A DNA stretch of 57,801 nt from an uncultured Clostridia bacterium (GCA_927362715.1 CAKMIX010000016.1:1-57801), one strand, 5' to 3'. Shown: positions 7,273-16,646, numbered from the stretch's first letter. Notes: a model not told the origin generated them from the letters alone. Numbers and translations: made by a program.

Positions 7273-9015
7273 TTGGGAAAGCTGATCCGCTATGCAAAGC
7301 CCTATTGGATCCAATCCGTGATCTGCCCGATCTTAATGATCGGGGAAGTCGTGCTCGAACTGCTCATACCCTATTACATGGGCAGGATCGTGGACGTGGG
7401 CATCCCGAACGGCGATATGCAGTATGTGCTGCGCACGGGCGGCATGATGATCCTGATGGCGGGCGTCTCGCTGATGTGCGGGGGGCTTGCGGCGCGGCTC
7501 GCGGCGGTAGCGAGCATGGGGCTCGGCGCGCGTGTGCGCGAGGCGATGTATAAAAACATCCAGACCTTTTCGTTCTCGAATATCGACAAGTTCAGCACCG
7601 CGTCGCTCGTCACGCGCATGACCACCGACGTGACCACCGTGCAGAACATGTACCAGATGATGCTGCGCATGTTCTTTCGTGCGCCGCTGCAATTCGTCTG
7701 CGCCATGTTCCTGAGCTTCCGGCTCAACCCGACGGTCGGCGACGTGTTTCTGGTCGTAATCCCGCTTATCCTCGTGACGCTTGCAATCTTCGGACCCATC
7801 GCCATGCGGCGCTTTAAGAAAATGCTCAGAATGTTTGACGGCTTGAACGCCTCGGTGCAGGAAAACCTGATCGCCATCCGCGTGGTCAAGGCGTTCGTGC
7901 GCGGGGACTATGAGAAAAAGAAATTCAAAAAGTCCAACGACGACCTTATGGCGGCGGCTGTTTCCGCCGAAAAGCTCATGGTCGCGGCGCAGCCTTTGAT
8001 GATGCTCACGATGTTCGGCACGATCCTCGCGATCGCTTATATCAGCTCCACCGACATCGTGGCGGGCACGCTTGAGATCGGCGCCTTTGCAACGGTGCTG
8101 ACCTATGTCATGCAGATTTTGATGTCGGTCATTATGATCGCCATGATGTTCGTTAGCTATGTGATGTCCCGCGCCGCGGCTTCGCGCATTTGGGAGGTCA
8201 TCGTCGAAAGGCCCGACATCAATGACAACGAAGCCGATCCCGGTCTGCACGTTGAAAAGGGCGACATCGAATTCAAAAATGTCAGCTTCAAATACAATGC
8301 GGAGGGCAAGCGCAACGTTGTCGATTCCGTGAACCTGCATATCGCGGCGGGCGAGACGGTCGGCGTCATCGGCGGCACGGGCAGCGCCAAGACCACGCTC
8401 GTCAGCCTCATCCCCCGCCTTTACGACGTGACGGCGGGCGAGGTGCTCGTAGACGGGCGCAACGTCAAGGACTATACGATCTACGAGCTGCGCGAAAGCG
8501 TGAGCATGGTGCTGCAAAACAACGTGCTGTTTTCGGGCTCGATCCTCGACAACCTGCGCTGGGGCGATGAAAACGCAACGGAAGAGGAGATCGTCGAAGC
8601 GTGCAAGGCGGCGCAGGCGGATGACTTCATCCGCGCGTTCCCCGACGGCTACCATACAGATTTGGGACAGGGCGGCGTGAATGTCTCCGGCGGGCAGAAG
8701 CAGCGTTTGTGCATTGCGCGCGCGCTCCTCAAAAAACCGAAAATTCTGATTTTGGATGACTCCACGAGCGCGGTGGATACCGTGACCGACAGCAAGATCC
8801 GCGAGGCGTTCCGCACGCAGATCCCCGACACGACCAAGATCATCATCGCGCAGCGCATCAGCTCCGTGGAGGACGCGGACAAGATCGTGGTGCTCGACGG
8901 CGGGAAGCTCTCCGACGTCGGCACGCACGAAGAACTGCTCGTGCGCAGCCCGATCTACAGCGAGGTCTATCACAGCCAGCAAAAGGGCGGCGCGGCGTTA
9001 GGGGAGGCGGACTGA
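7273..9015 (+). CDS. ABC exporter subunit with degenerate ATP site
   Basis: This 580-residue half transporter has six transmembrane helices (about 1-300) then one nucleotide-binding domain. It starts with TTG behind GGAGGTG (7260 region). Walker A is GGTGSAKT (367-374), with Ala where Gly is usual; the signature is VSGGQ (471-475). Walker B ends LILDD (D496 in place of the catalytic Glu) and the switch His is Gln (Q527). This is the pattern of the degenerate-site partner in heterodimeric exporters such as TM287/288. It overlaps the next gene by one base (TGATG). The substrate is unknown; families of this type export drugs, lipids or peptides. Confidence 0.9.
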   Translation: MGKLIRYAKPYWIQSVICPILMIGEVVLELLIPYYMGRIVDVGIPNGDMQYVLRTGGMMILMAGVSLMCGGLAARLAAVASMGLGARVREAMYKNIQTFSFSNIDKFSTASLVTRMTTDVTTVQNMYQMMLRMFFRAPLQFVCAMFLSFRLNPTVGDVFLVVIPLILVTLAIFGPIAMRRFKKMLRMFDGLNASVQENLIAIRVVKAFVRGDYEKKKFKKSNDDLMAAAVSAEKLMVAAQPLMMLTMFGTILAIAYISSTDIVAGTLEIGAFATVLTYVMQILMSVIMIAMMFVSYVMSRAAASRIWEVIVERPDINDNEADPGLHVEKGDIEFKNVSFKYNAEGKRNVVDSVNLHIAAGETVGVIGGTGSAKTTLVSLIPRLYDVTAGEVLVDGRNVKDYTIYELRESVSMVLQNNVLFSGSILDNLRWGDENATEEEIVEACKAAQADDFIRAFPDGYHTDLGQGGVNVSGGQKQRLCIARALLKKPKILILDDSTSAVDTVTDSKIREAFRTQIPDTTKIIIAQRISSVEDADKIVVLDGGKLSDVGTHEELLVRSPIYSEVYHSQQKGGAALGEAD

Positions 9016-10964
9016 TGGCAGAGAAAAAAACGAATTTCGCAAGGCCCGCGCACGGCGGCCCCGGCGATCCCGGCGGCCCGCGCGGCGGCAGACCCGGCGC
9101 CCGCCCGAAAAACACGGGGAAAACGCTGCGGCGGCTGTTCGGCTATATCTCCAAACGCAAATGGCTTTTGGTGCTCGTGCTCCTTCTGGTGCTCGCCAGC
9201 ACCCTCGGCATGGTCGTGGCGGCGTATTTTATCCGTGTGCTCACGGACGATTATTTGATGCCGCTCATCGCGGCGGGACCCGAAAACGCGGACTTCGGCC
9301 CGCTTGTGCGGATGCTTGCGCGCATGGCGATCCTGTTCATTGCAAGCTCCCTCGCGTCGTTCGGTTACGCGCGCATCATGCTCACGCTTTCGCAGTCCAC
9401 GGTCAACATCCTGCGGCGCGACCTGTTCGATGCGATGCAGGATCTGCCGATCTCGTATTTTGACAAGCACACGCACGGCGAGCTCATGAGCCGCTACACC
9501 AACGATGTGGATACCGTCCGAAATTTTCTGAGCATGGGCTTTGTGCAAACCATTTCGTCGCTCGTGTCGGTTGTTGCAACGTTCGGCATGATGCTGTTTT
9601 TAAGCCTGCGGCTGACGGCGATCATGCTCGTGTTCATCGCGATCATGCTGCTCATCATCCGCGCCATGGGAAGTAAGAGCGGCAAGTATTTCCGCGCGCA
9701 GCAAAAGGCGCTGGGTGCGGCGAACGGCTTTATCGAGGAGACCATTGAGGGGCAGAAGGTCGTCAAAATATTCAACCATGAGGAAAAGGTGCTCGCCGAA
9801 TTCAGCGAGCTCAACGACGGGCTCCAGCACGCGGCGACGTCTGCGAACACGTATGCGAGCGCCCTGATGCCCATCATGGGCAACTTCTCGCACATCGTCT
9901 ACGCAGTCATTGCGGCGGCCGGCGGCGCGTTTGTGATCAGCGGAACGCTTTCGGTCGGTACGGCGCTGTCGTTTTTGCAGTATACGCGCTCGTTCACGCA
10001 GCCGCTGACGAACCTCTCCCAGCAGTTCAACAACATTCTGTCCGCCCTTGCCGGCGCGGAACGCATTTTCGAGGTGATCGATGAAAAACCCGAAGCGGAC
10101 GACGGCTATGTGCGGCTCGTCAACGCCGCATACGACAAAAGCGGGCAGCTTACGGAATGTGACGCGCACACCGGGCTTTGGGCGTGGAAGCATACCCACA
10201 CGGCGGACGGCTCCGTGACCTATAAAAAATTGGAGGGCGACGTGGTGTTTGAGCATGTGTCCTTCAGCTACGACGGCAAAAAGACCGTGCTTGACGACGT
10301 TTCGCTGTATGCGAAGCCCGGGCAGAAGATCGCGTTCGTCGGCTCAACGGGGGCGGGCAAGACCACCATCACGAACCTGCTCAACCGCTTTTATGAAATT
10401 CACGAGGGCAAGATCCGTTACGACGGCATCAATATCCAAAAGATCAAAAAGGCGGACCTGCGCCGCTCACTTGCGATGGTATTACAGGATACGCACCTGT
10501 TCACCGGCACCGTGGAGGACAATATCCGTTACGGGAACCTGGACGCCACGCACGAGCAGGTGGTGGCGGCGGCGAAGCTTGCCAACGCCGACGATTTCAT
10601 CACGCGCCTGCCGCAGGGCTATGACACCGTGATCACGGGCGACGGGGCGAACCTGTCGCAGGGGCAGCGGCAACTGCTCGCCATTGCGCGCGCCGCCGTA
10701 GCGGACCCGCCGGTGCTGGTGCTCGACGAAGCGACCAGCTCCATCGACACGCGCACCGAAAGCCTTGTGGAACAGGGCATGGACAAACTCATGCAGGGAC
10801 GCACGACCTTTGTCATCGCGCACCGCCTTTCCACCGTGCGCAACGCGGATGCGATCATGGTGCTTGAACACGGCAGGATCATCGAGCGCGGCGACCATGA
10901 AAGCCTGCTTGCGCAAAAAGGCAGGTATTACCAGCTGTATACCGGGCAGTTTGAATTGACCTGA
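9015..10964 (+). CDS. ABC exporter subunit with canonical ATP site
   Basis: This 649-residue partner of the preceding gene has a Gly/Pro/Arg-rich N-terminal tail (about 1-35), six membrane helices (about 48-330), and an insert at about 360-405 (containing WAWKHTHTADG) before the nucleotide-binding domain. Walker A GSTGAGKT (443-450), signature LSQGQ (547-551), Walker B LVLDE (E572) and switch His (H603) are all intact. With its partner it should form an asymmetric heterodimer with one hydrolytic site. The pair is a closed two-gene operon between its own promoter and a strong terminator. Confidence 0.9.
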   Translation: MAEKKTNFARPAHGGPGDPGGPRGGRPGARPKNTGKTLRRLFGYISKRKWLLVLVLLLVLASTLGMVVAAYFIRVLTDDYLMPLIAAGPENADFGPLVRMLARMAILFIASSLASFGYARIMLTLSQSTVNILRRDLFDAMQDLPISYFDKHTHGELMSRYTNDVDTVRNFLSMGFVQTISSLVSVVATFGMMLFLSLRLTAIMLVFIAIMLLIIRAMGSKSGKYFRAQQKALGAANGFIEETIEGQKVVKIFNHEEKVLAEFSELNDGLQHAATSANTYASALMPIMGNFSHIVYAVIAAAGGAFVISGTLSVGTALSFLQYTRSFTQPLTNLSQQFNNILSALAGAERIFEVIDEKPEADDGYVRLVNAAYDKSGQLTECDAHTGLWAWKHTHTADGSVTYKKLEGDVVFEHVSFSYDGKKTVLDDVSLYAKPGQKIAFVGSTGAGKTTITNLLNRFYEIHEGKIRYDGINIQKIKKADLRRSLAMVLQDTHLFTGTVEDNIRYGNLDATHEQVVAAAKLANADDFITRLPQGYDTVITGDGANLSQGQRQLLAIARAAVADPPVLVLDEATSSIDTRTESLVEQGMDKLMQGRTTFVIAHRLSTVRNADAIMVLEHGRIIERGDHESLLAQKGRYYQLYTGQFELT

Positions 10965-11004
10965 AAAACGGGCTTCCGTTCCAAATGGAACGGAAGCCCG
11001 TTTT
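10965..11004 (+). terminator. Terminator of the ABC exporter operon
   Basis: An 18-bp perfect stem (10965-10982 / 10987-11004), with a four-base loop, has arms beginning AAAACGGG and ending CCCGTTTT. It starts right after the stop codon. The A/T ends make it usable in both orientations. Confidence 0.9.
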
Positions 11005-11176
11005 AGATGGCAGATGTTAGATGCCGGATATTAGATGTTGGATGGGGGAATTTGTGCGCAGCCGCGGCAATGCGTAAAGCCTACCTGCACCGCATCTGAT
11101 ATCTGACTGCTGAAATCTGAAGTCTGAAAGCGCCCGCCGCACATCTAATGTCCGGCATCCAGCATCTAGAATCTAA
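11005..11176. repeat. Composite heptamer repeat, copy 1
   Basis: The left side has heptamers of the form YAGANNT/GGATNTT (about 11006-11045); the right side has the complement (ATCTGAT, ATCTGAC, ATCTGAA, CATCTAA; about 11093-11176). A GCGCAGCCGCGGCAATGC core lies between (about 11055). The whole unit is thus a loose inverted repeat. It sits between two converging operons and includes the TAG stop of gltB3. Confidence 0.8.
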
Positions 11177-11910
11177 TTGGGTGTATACAGATTCGCATAC
11201 GGCCGCGAGGTGGTGGGTACGAGTTTTTGGAACGGGACTTTTAAAATTTCCGCCGCGTCCCCGCCGAAGCGCGCGCAGTATTCGCGCACGAAGCGGTCCA
11301 AGTCCGTGAGATCCTTTTCATCGGGCGCAAGCACGGCAATGTGTTCGCTGAGATTCTCCTGCGGGACTTCGCCGCGCACGAAAATGCGGCCGCCGTGCAT
11401 GCCCGTGGCACAGTGCGCGCCGACGATCGGGTGCGTGTCCGCACGGTCGAGCCCTAAAACGACGAGCGTCCCGCCCGCCATATATTCGCCGAGGAACGCC
11501 CCGACCGTGCCGCCGATGACGACGACCGGCTGCATCTCGCGGAATTCCTTCATATGGATGCCGGCGCGCGAGCCGGCGCGCTTTTCGACGTAAATTTCGC
11601 CGTCGCGCATGGCGTAGCCGAGCGTGTCGCCCACGTGCCCGTGTACGGTGACGGAACCGCCGCCCATGGTGTTGCCGACCGCCTCCTGCCCGTTGCCGAA
11701 GACCTCGATCGTGCCGCCGTTTAAGTACGCGCCCATATCGTTTCCGGGCGTGCCGTGGACTTCCAGGCGTTTGCCGCGGTCGAGCCCCGCGCCGATGTAG
11801 CGCTGCCCGTTCACGTCTTCGATGCGCACCTCGTTTTCCGTTTCCAGCGCCTCGCGCACCTCGGCGTTCAGCGTGCGGAAGCCGCGTTTTCCCGCTGTAA
11901 CGATCTTCAT
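11173..11910 (-). CDS. Glutamate synthase GXGXG-domain subunit (GltB3)
   Basis: This 245-residue protein has the right-handed beta-helix fold of the C-terminal GltB domain, seen as regularly spaced glycines (GNDMGAYLNGG, GNTMGGG, GDTLGYAM, GGTVGAFLGEYMAGG). In bacterial GltB this is the third domain; here it is a separate gene, as in archaeal-type glutamate synthases. It is the last gene of a five-gene operon and its ATG overlaps the FAD subunit's stop by four bases. The last codon and TAG stop lie in a heptamer repeat, so the C-terminus may have been altered by repeat insertion. Confidence 0.9.
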   Translation of the reverse strand: MKIVTAGKRGFRTLNAEVREALETENEVRIEDVNGQRYIGAGLDRGKRLEVHGTPGNDMGAYLNGGTIEVFGNGQEAVGNTMGGGSVTVHGHVGDTLGYAMRDGEIYVEKRAGSRAGIHMKEFREMQPVVVIGGTVGAFLGEYMAGGTLVVLGLDRADTHPIVGAHCATGMHGGRIFVRGEVPQENLSEHIAVLAPDEKDLTDLDRFVREYCARFGGDAAEILKVPFQKLVPTTSRPYANLYTPN

Positions 11911-13160
11911 ACGCGCACACCTCCTGTCAGTTTTTCGGTGCGGATGTCCCGCGCATAGAGCATCAGCCCCGGTTCGTCCAAAAGATCTCCCGAAAGCGTG
12001 TTCAGCTCCACCTTGTTTTGAATGAGCGCCGTGTAGATGCCTGCGCGCTCAGAGGCATTTAACAGCACGAAGCCGACCAGCCGGTTATCTTTGATAAGAA
12101 GCCGTTTGCCGGAATTTTCGCCTTCGCGCGAAAGCACGGTCGCGCCCTCGGCGCGGATGAGCCCGCAGGTGCAGATGCGAAGCCCGAAAAAGTCGATCGC
12201 GTTGACCGCAAAGCTGCCCGCATCCTTGTGTTCGCACCCCGCCATGTTGTAAGCGGCGGTCGCCCCCTCGCGCACGGCGTTGGGCCACAGGGCGATGATC
12301 TTTTCCTGCCCGTCCAAAATGTCGTAGCTTCGCACGCAGTCGCCCGCGGCGAAAATACCGGGGACGGTCGTTTCCATGGTCTCATGGTTCACGGTAATGC
12401 CGCGGTTCACCTGCGCGCCGGCGCTTTCTGCAAGCGCCGTATTCGGGCGTACGCCCACGGCGAGCACCAACAGGTCGCACGGCAGCGTCTTGCCGCTTTT
12501 AAGCGTTACGGAGGTGATCTTGTCTTCCCCCTCGGCGCGCACCACCGTGTCGCCGAGCAGCGTTTCCACGCCGTTTGCGTTCAGGTGGGCGCGTACCGTC
12601 TTTGCCGCTGCGTCATCCAAAATGGAGGGCAGCACCTTGTCGGCAAGCTCCACGACCGTCACGCTTTCGACGAGCGGCCGCAGTCCCTCCGCAGCCTTTA
12701 AGCCGATAAGCCCCGCGCCGATGATGACCGCGTGCATCTGCGGCTTGGCAAAGGCTTTGAGCCGCTCGGACTCGCGCATGGTCAGAAACGTAAACACGTT
12801 TTCCTGCGCGCCGACGTTTTCCATCGGCGGCACAAAGGGCACGGAGCCCGTTGCAAGCAGGATTTTATCGAATTTGTACGTTTCGCCGCCCTCGGTCGTA
12901 AGCGTCCCTGTCTGCACGGCGGCAACGCGCGTGTTTGTGCGCACCGTGATGCGGTTTTTCTCGTAAAAGGCAGCATCCTGCAAATAGATCCGGTCTGCAC
13001 TGACCTTATCCTTTAAATAGTAAGAAATGATAGGCCTTGAATACGGGAGATACGCTTCCTCCGTAAACAGGGTGATCTCGCAGTCGGGATCCAGCGTGCG
13101 CAGGGTCTTTGCGCAGGAAAGCCCCGCCGCCGAAGCGCCGACGATCGCATACCGTTTCAT
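11907..13160 (-). CDS. FAD/NAD(P)-dependent oxidoreductase of the split glutamate synthase
   Basis: This 417-residue pyridine-nucleotide-disulfide-type flavoprotein has an N-terminal FAD dinucleotide motif (VGASAAGLS, from residue 7), a central NAD(P) motif (IIGAGLIGLKAAE), and the second FAD motif GIFAAGDC. It lacks the redox CxxxxC pair, so it is an NADH/ferredoxin-type electron carrier rather than a disulfide reductase. Four-base overlaps on both sides (ATGA) show strict coupling with the ferredoxin and GltB3 genes. It presumably feeds electrons to the GltB2 flavin, taking the place of GltD. Confidence 0.85.
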   Translation of the reverse strand: MKRYAIVGASAAGLSCAKTLRTLDPDCEITLFTEEAYLPYSRPIISYYLKDKVSADRIYLQDAAFYEKNRITVRTNTRVAAVQTGTLTTEGGETYKFDKILLATGSVPFVPPMENVGAQENVFTFLTMRESERLKAFAKPQMHAVIIGAGLIGLKAAEGLRPLVESVTVVELADKVLPSILDDAAAKTVRAHLNANGVETLLGDTVVRAEGEDKITSVTLKSGKTLPCDLLVLAVGVRPNTALAESAGAQVNRGITVNHETMETTVPGIFAAGDCVRSYDILDGQEKIIALWPNAVREGATAAYNMAGCEHKDAGSFAVNAIDFFGLRICTCGLIRAEGATVLSREGENSGKRLLIKDNRLVGFVLLNASERAGIYTALIQNKVELNTLSGDLLDEPGLMLYARDIRTEKLTGGVRV

Positions 13161-13600
13161 TCCGTGTCACCTCCGACTTCCACATAGACGAGCGCCCGGT
13201 TCGGACAGTTTTTCACGCATGCGGGCTCGCCCGTCTCCCGGCACAGGTCGCATTTTACGGCGGTGCGCCCCGCCTTGATGCAGCCTACGGGGCAGACCGC
13301 AAGGCAGGTCATGCACCCGATGCAGCGCGACTCGTCGCAAAAGACGATGCCCGTTTCGGGGTCCTTCTGCATTGCGCCCGTGATGCAGGCGTTCACACAG
13401 GCGGGGTCATCACAGTGGCGGCAGTTGACCGCGACAGAATCGTGTGTGTCGCCCTCCACGGTGATGCGGGAAACGGGAACGGGATCTTCGCGAAGATGCG
13501 CGCGTACCACGTCCTTGGATTCGGAATGCGCGGTGCGGCAAAACACCTCGCACAGCTTGCAGTCGAGACAAAGGTCTTCTCTGGCGATCACTTTTTTCAT
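13157..13600 (-). CDS. 4Fe-4S ferredoxin subunit of the glutamate synthase operon
   Basis: This 147-residue polyferredoxin has Cys clusters CLDCKLCEVFC, CRHCDDPACVNAC, CIGCMTCLAVCP and CDLC...CVKNC, as in HycB/DmsB-like proteins that hold three to four [4Fe-4S] clusters. It is cytoplasmic, with no signal peptide. It lies 15 bases after gltB2 and overlaps the FAD subunit by four bases, so it probably relays electrons between the flavoprotein and GltB2. Confidence 0.9.
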   Translation of the reverse strand: MKKVIAREDLCLDCKLCEVFCRTAHSESKDVVRAHLREDPVPVSRITVEGDTHDSVAVNCRHCDDPACVNACITGAMQKDPETGIVFCDESRCIGCMTCLAVCPVGCIKAGRTAVKCDLCRETGEPACVKNCPNRALVYVEVGGDTE

Positions 13601-13615
13601 GGTCTGTTCCCTCCC

Positions 13616-15118
13616 TTATTCGCCGGCGTGGGCAATGCCGAGGATCGAAAGCTCGCGGTCGGAAAGCCCGATGCCGCGCAGCATCAAACGGTTGCCGCGC
13701 AGGGAATCGATGGAGTTGAGCCCCATCCCGCCGAGCATTTCCTTGATCTCGTGGTTCCACGCGGTGATGAGGTTCACCACGCGCTCGTGCATGATCTCAG
13801 GGTTCAGGCGCTTGACGAGGTCGGGCCGCTGGGTCGCGATGCCCCAGTTGCATTTGCCCGTGTGGCACTGCTGGCACATGTGGCAGCCCATGGCAATGAG
13901 CGGGGCGGAGGCGACATATACCGCGTCCGCGCCCAGCGCGATGGCTTTGACGATGTCCGCCGAATTGCGGAACGAGCCCGCCGCCACGAGTGAGACCGTG
14001 CCGCGGATGCTCTCGTCGCGCAACCTCTGGTCTGCCGCCGCAAGCGCAAGCTCTATGGGCAGCCCCACGTTGTCGCGGATGCGCGTAGGCGCCGCGCCCG
14101 TGCCGCCGCGGAAGCCGTCCATCACCACAATGTCCGCGCCCGCGCGCGCCACGCCGGAGACGATGGCGGCGCAGTTGTGCACCGCCGCGATCTTGACCGC
14201 CACGGGTTTTTTATACTGCGTCGCTTCCTTGAGCGACCAGATGAGCTGGCGCAGATCCTCGATGGAGTAAATATCGTGGTGCGGCGCGGGAGAAATGGCG
14301 TCCGACCCCTCGGGGATCATACGCGCGTTGCTGACCTCCACCGTCACCTTTTCGCCGGGCAGGTGCCCGCCGATGCCGGGCTTCGCGCCCTGACCGATCT
14401 TGATCTCAATAAAGCGGGAATTCTCCAGATAATCCTTGTATACACCGAAGCGGCCCGACGCGACCTGCACGACGGCACAGTCGCTGTATTCCCGCAGCCC
14501 CGGGTGCATGCCGCCCTCGCCGGTGTTGAACAGCGTGCCGAGCTTCTTTGCCGCCATCGCGAGCGATTTCTGTGCGTTAAAGGAGATCGAGCCAAAGGAC
14601 ATGGCGGAAAATAGAATGGGCGTTTCGAGCTTGATCTGCGGCTCAAGCTTGGTTTTGAGCTTCCCGTCTTTATGGAACTCCAGCTTTTTCGGCTTTCTTC
14701 CGAGATACGTGCGAATTTCCATGGGCTCTCGAAGCGGGTCGATGGAGGGGTTCGTCACTTGGCTTGCATTCAACAGGATGTGATCCCAATAGATCGGGTA
14801 CGGCTTGTTGTTGGACATGCCCGAAAGCAGCACGCCGCCGGTTTCGGCCTGCTTGAGGATCTCCTGCTGGACGACGGGCGTCCAGTTGTGATGCGTCTTG
14901 TACGCCATGTCGAAGGCTTTGATCTTAATGGCGTGTGTCGGACAGATGGTCGCGCAGCGGTGGCAGGCGACGCATTTGCGCTCGTCGGCGAGCACGGTCT
15001 TGCCGTCCTCGTCAAAATAGTGCACCTCATACGAGCATTGCCGCACGCACGCGCCGCACGAAATGCAGCGCGACGGGTTGCGCTCGACTTCAAATTCGGG
15101 AACCATGTAGTCCATCAT
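13616..15118 (-). CDS. Glutamate synthase FMN/central subunit (GltB2)
   Basis: This 500-residue protein starts MMDYMVPEF; the ATG overlaps the upstream stop as ATGA. An N-terminal two-cluster ferredoxin module (CISCGACVRQC and CVACHRCATICP, about 18-65) is fused to the FMN-binding barrel. The barrel shows FSAMSFGSIS, GEGGMHPG, KIGQGAKPGIGG, the DGFRGGTGAAP phosphate site, and the [3Fe-4S] cysteines in CHMCQQCHTGKC. It makes glutamate from 2-oxoglutarate and ammonia. The extra ferredoxin domain is typical of archaeal and Thermotoga-type enzymes. Confidence 0.95.
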   Translation of the reverse strand: MMDYMVPEFEVERNPSRCISCGACVRQCSYEVHYFDEDGKTVLADERKCVACHRCATICPTHAIKIKAFDMAYKTHHNWTPVVQQEILKQAETGGVLLSGMSNNKPYPIYWDHILLNASQVTNPSIDPLREPMEIRTYLGRKPKKLEFHKDGKLKTKLEPQIKLETPILFSAMSFGSISFNAQKSLAMAAKKLGTLFNTGEGGMHPGLREYSDCAVVQVASGRFGVYKDYLENSRFIEIKIGQGAKPGIGGHLPGEKVTVEVSNARMIPEGSDAISPAPHHDIYSIEDLRQLIWSLKEATQYKKPVAVKIAAVHNCAAIVSGVARAGADIVVMDGFRGGTGAAPTRIRDNVGLPIELALAAADQRLRDESIRGTVSLVAAGSFRNSADIVKAIALGADAVYVASAPLIAMGCHMCQQCHTGKCNWGIATQRPDLVKRLNPEIMHERVVNLITAWNHEIKEMLGGMGLNSIDSLRGNRLMLRGIGLSDRELSILGIAHAGE

Positions 15119-16209
15119 TCCGCCACCTCCGCAAACGGGATGAAGACGGGCGTGCCGCCGTCCACCGCCGCAATGGATTCGGGGTCGGGGCAGATCACGC
15201 GAATGGCGGACTCCTCCGACGCAAAATAGGTTTTGCTGCCCTTTGTCGCCTGGATGAGCGAGCGCAGCTTCAGCCGGTCGTTGAGCGCAAGGATGCCCTG
15301 CTTGAAGCCGACCAAGATCGAGAAAGGCCCGTTGATGAGCGCCCCGGAGTAGACCGCCCGCAGCGCGGTGCAGATCTCGCGTTCCTCGTCGGGCATGCGG
15401 TCGATGACGTCCCATTCGGGCGCGGCGAGCACCTTCGCCGCCGTTTCCAGCGTCAGCCCCTGCCGGCGCACCAGCAGGTCAAACAGGTAAGTGATGACCT
15501 CGGTGTCGGTCTGCAAATTGCATTTGTAGCCGAACTGCTCAACGTAGCGGCGGTTCGCGTCGTAGCTCGAAATCTCGCCGTTGTGGACGATCGACCAGTC
15601 AAGCAGTGTGAACGGGTGCGCGCCGCCCCACCAGCCGGGGGTGTTCGTCGGAAAGCGCCCGTGGGCGGTCCAGGTGTGCGCCTTGTACTCATCGAGCATG
15701 TAATATTCGCCGACATCCTCGGGGTAACCGACCGCCTTGAACGCGCCCATGTTCTTGCCGCTCGAAAAGACGAACGCGCCCGGTATCGTGTTGTTGATGC
15801 GGATGACGCACCGTGCGGTGTATTCGTCCGCGTCGTAGTCGTTCTTGCGCATCTTGCTTTGCGGCACCATGCCGAAATAGCGCCAAATGAGCGGCGCATG
15901 GTGAATGGATCTGACCTTGCGCGTCGGGATCTGCTCGAAGGTCTCGATGTCGAAGTGCCGGAAGAGGAATTCCTCGGTACGCACGCGCGCGTCGTTGTCG
16001 TCGTAGAAGATGTGGAACGCATAATACTCCTTGTGCTCGGGGTAGATGCCGTAGGCGGCAAAGCCCCCGCCCAGGCCGTTGGAGCGGTCGTGCATGAGCG
16101 CGATGCTCTCAATGATGTCCGCCCCCGAAAAGCGCGCGCCGCCGCGGTCGATGATCGCCGAAATGGCGCACCCGGAGGGGATGCGTACCTCGCCTTCGCG
16201 TTTTAACAT
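15115..16209 (-). CDS. Glutamate synthase glutaminase subunit (GltB1)
   Basis: This 364-residue class II glutamine amidotransferase is the first gene of the operon, with GAGGTAAC before the ATG. The likely nucleophile is C14 in SGCAIS, preceded by a 13-residue leader that would need removal to expose the Cys, as for many Ntn enzymes. Supporting motifs are HGRFPTNT, HNGEISSYDANRR and TDTEV, which bind glutamine and form the oxyanion hole. Ammonia would pass to GltB2. A separate glutaminase gene again marks the archaeal-type split architecture. Confidence 0.9.
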   Translation of the reverse strand: MLKREGEVRIPSGCAISAIIDRGGARFSGADIIESIALMHDRSNGLGGGFAAYGIYPEHKEYYAFHIFYDDNDARVRTEEFLFRHFDIETFEQIPTRKVRSIHHAPLIWRYFGMVPQSKMRKNDYDADEYTARCVIRINNTIPGAFVFSSGKNMGAFKAVGYPEDVGEYYMLDEYKAHTWTAHGRFPTNTPGWWGGAHPFTLLDWSIVHNGEISSYDANRRYVEQFGYKCNLQTDTEVITYLFDLLVRRQGLTLETAAKVLAAPEWDVIDRMPDEEREICTALRAVYSGALINGPFSILVGFKQGILALNDRLKLRSLIQATKGSKTYFASEESAIRVICPDPESIAAVDGGTPVFIPFAEVAE

Positions 16210-16238
16210 GTTACCTCACACCCTGTGCTGTGGATTTT

Positions 16239-16324
16239 CGGGACGGGAAGCCCTGCGCGGCACACAGCCGCCGCAAGCAACGTGGCCGCCGTGCCGCCGA
16301 CCGCACATCCTGCGTGCCGTCCCG
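16239..16324 (-). ncRNA. Candidate structured leader of the glutamate synthase operon
   Basis: Between the promoter and GltB1 the transcript can form an outer 8-bp stem from CGGGACGG (16239-16246) and CCGTCCCG (16317-16324). Inside are GC-rich hairpins, including a 7-bp pair of GCGGCAC/GTGCCGC type and a small GCAC/GTGC hairpin. The outer helix closes about 30 bases before the start codon. It matches no riboswitch class that I recognise; a cis-regulatory role is inference. Confidence 0.35.
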
Positions 16325-16379
16325 GGGAAATTGCAGGATTTACAAACAAAACTTGCAATTTTTAAAAAATATGTTCCTT

Positions 16380-16408
16380 ATTCTATAGGAAAACCATTAT
16401 TTTTGCAA
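16380..16408 (-). promoter_or_regulatory. Promoter of the glutamate synthase operon
   Basis: On the minus strand, TTGCAA (16408..16403), 17-base spacer, TAGAAT (16385..16380). Transcription would start near 16372, leaving an about 160-base leader. The region 16410-16646 holds no gene I can support. Confidence 0.65.
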
Positions 16409-16646
16409 GTCGTTTTGTAAGATTTATGCAAAAACAGCATAAAAACGGAAATATGCAATATGCCGCACGCGATTCCCCTGAACTTTTTATTCAAAACGCC
16501 GAATTTCAAACGGGATAATGCCTATAAAGGCATGCCGTGTCCGGCAAAGCAAACAAAGAAAAGCCGCCGCGAACCGACAGGCGGCCGCGACGGCGGTATA
16601 CTATTATATATACTATAGGAGGAGACGGGGGACGGCTTTTCACAAG

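Noticed and set aside
7333-8982. A 549-codon antisense frame over the first ABC exporter gene, and a 543-codon one over secY (26404-28035)
   Set aside because: The same GC-rich shadow effect; the sense genes carry full families of motifs.
16239-16324. A known glutamine riboswitch in the glutamate synthase leader
   Set aside because: The compact conserved core expected of that class could not be recognised; only generic stems are visible.
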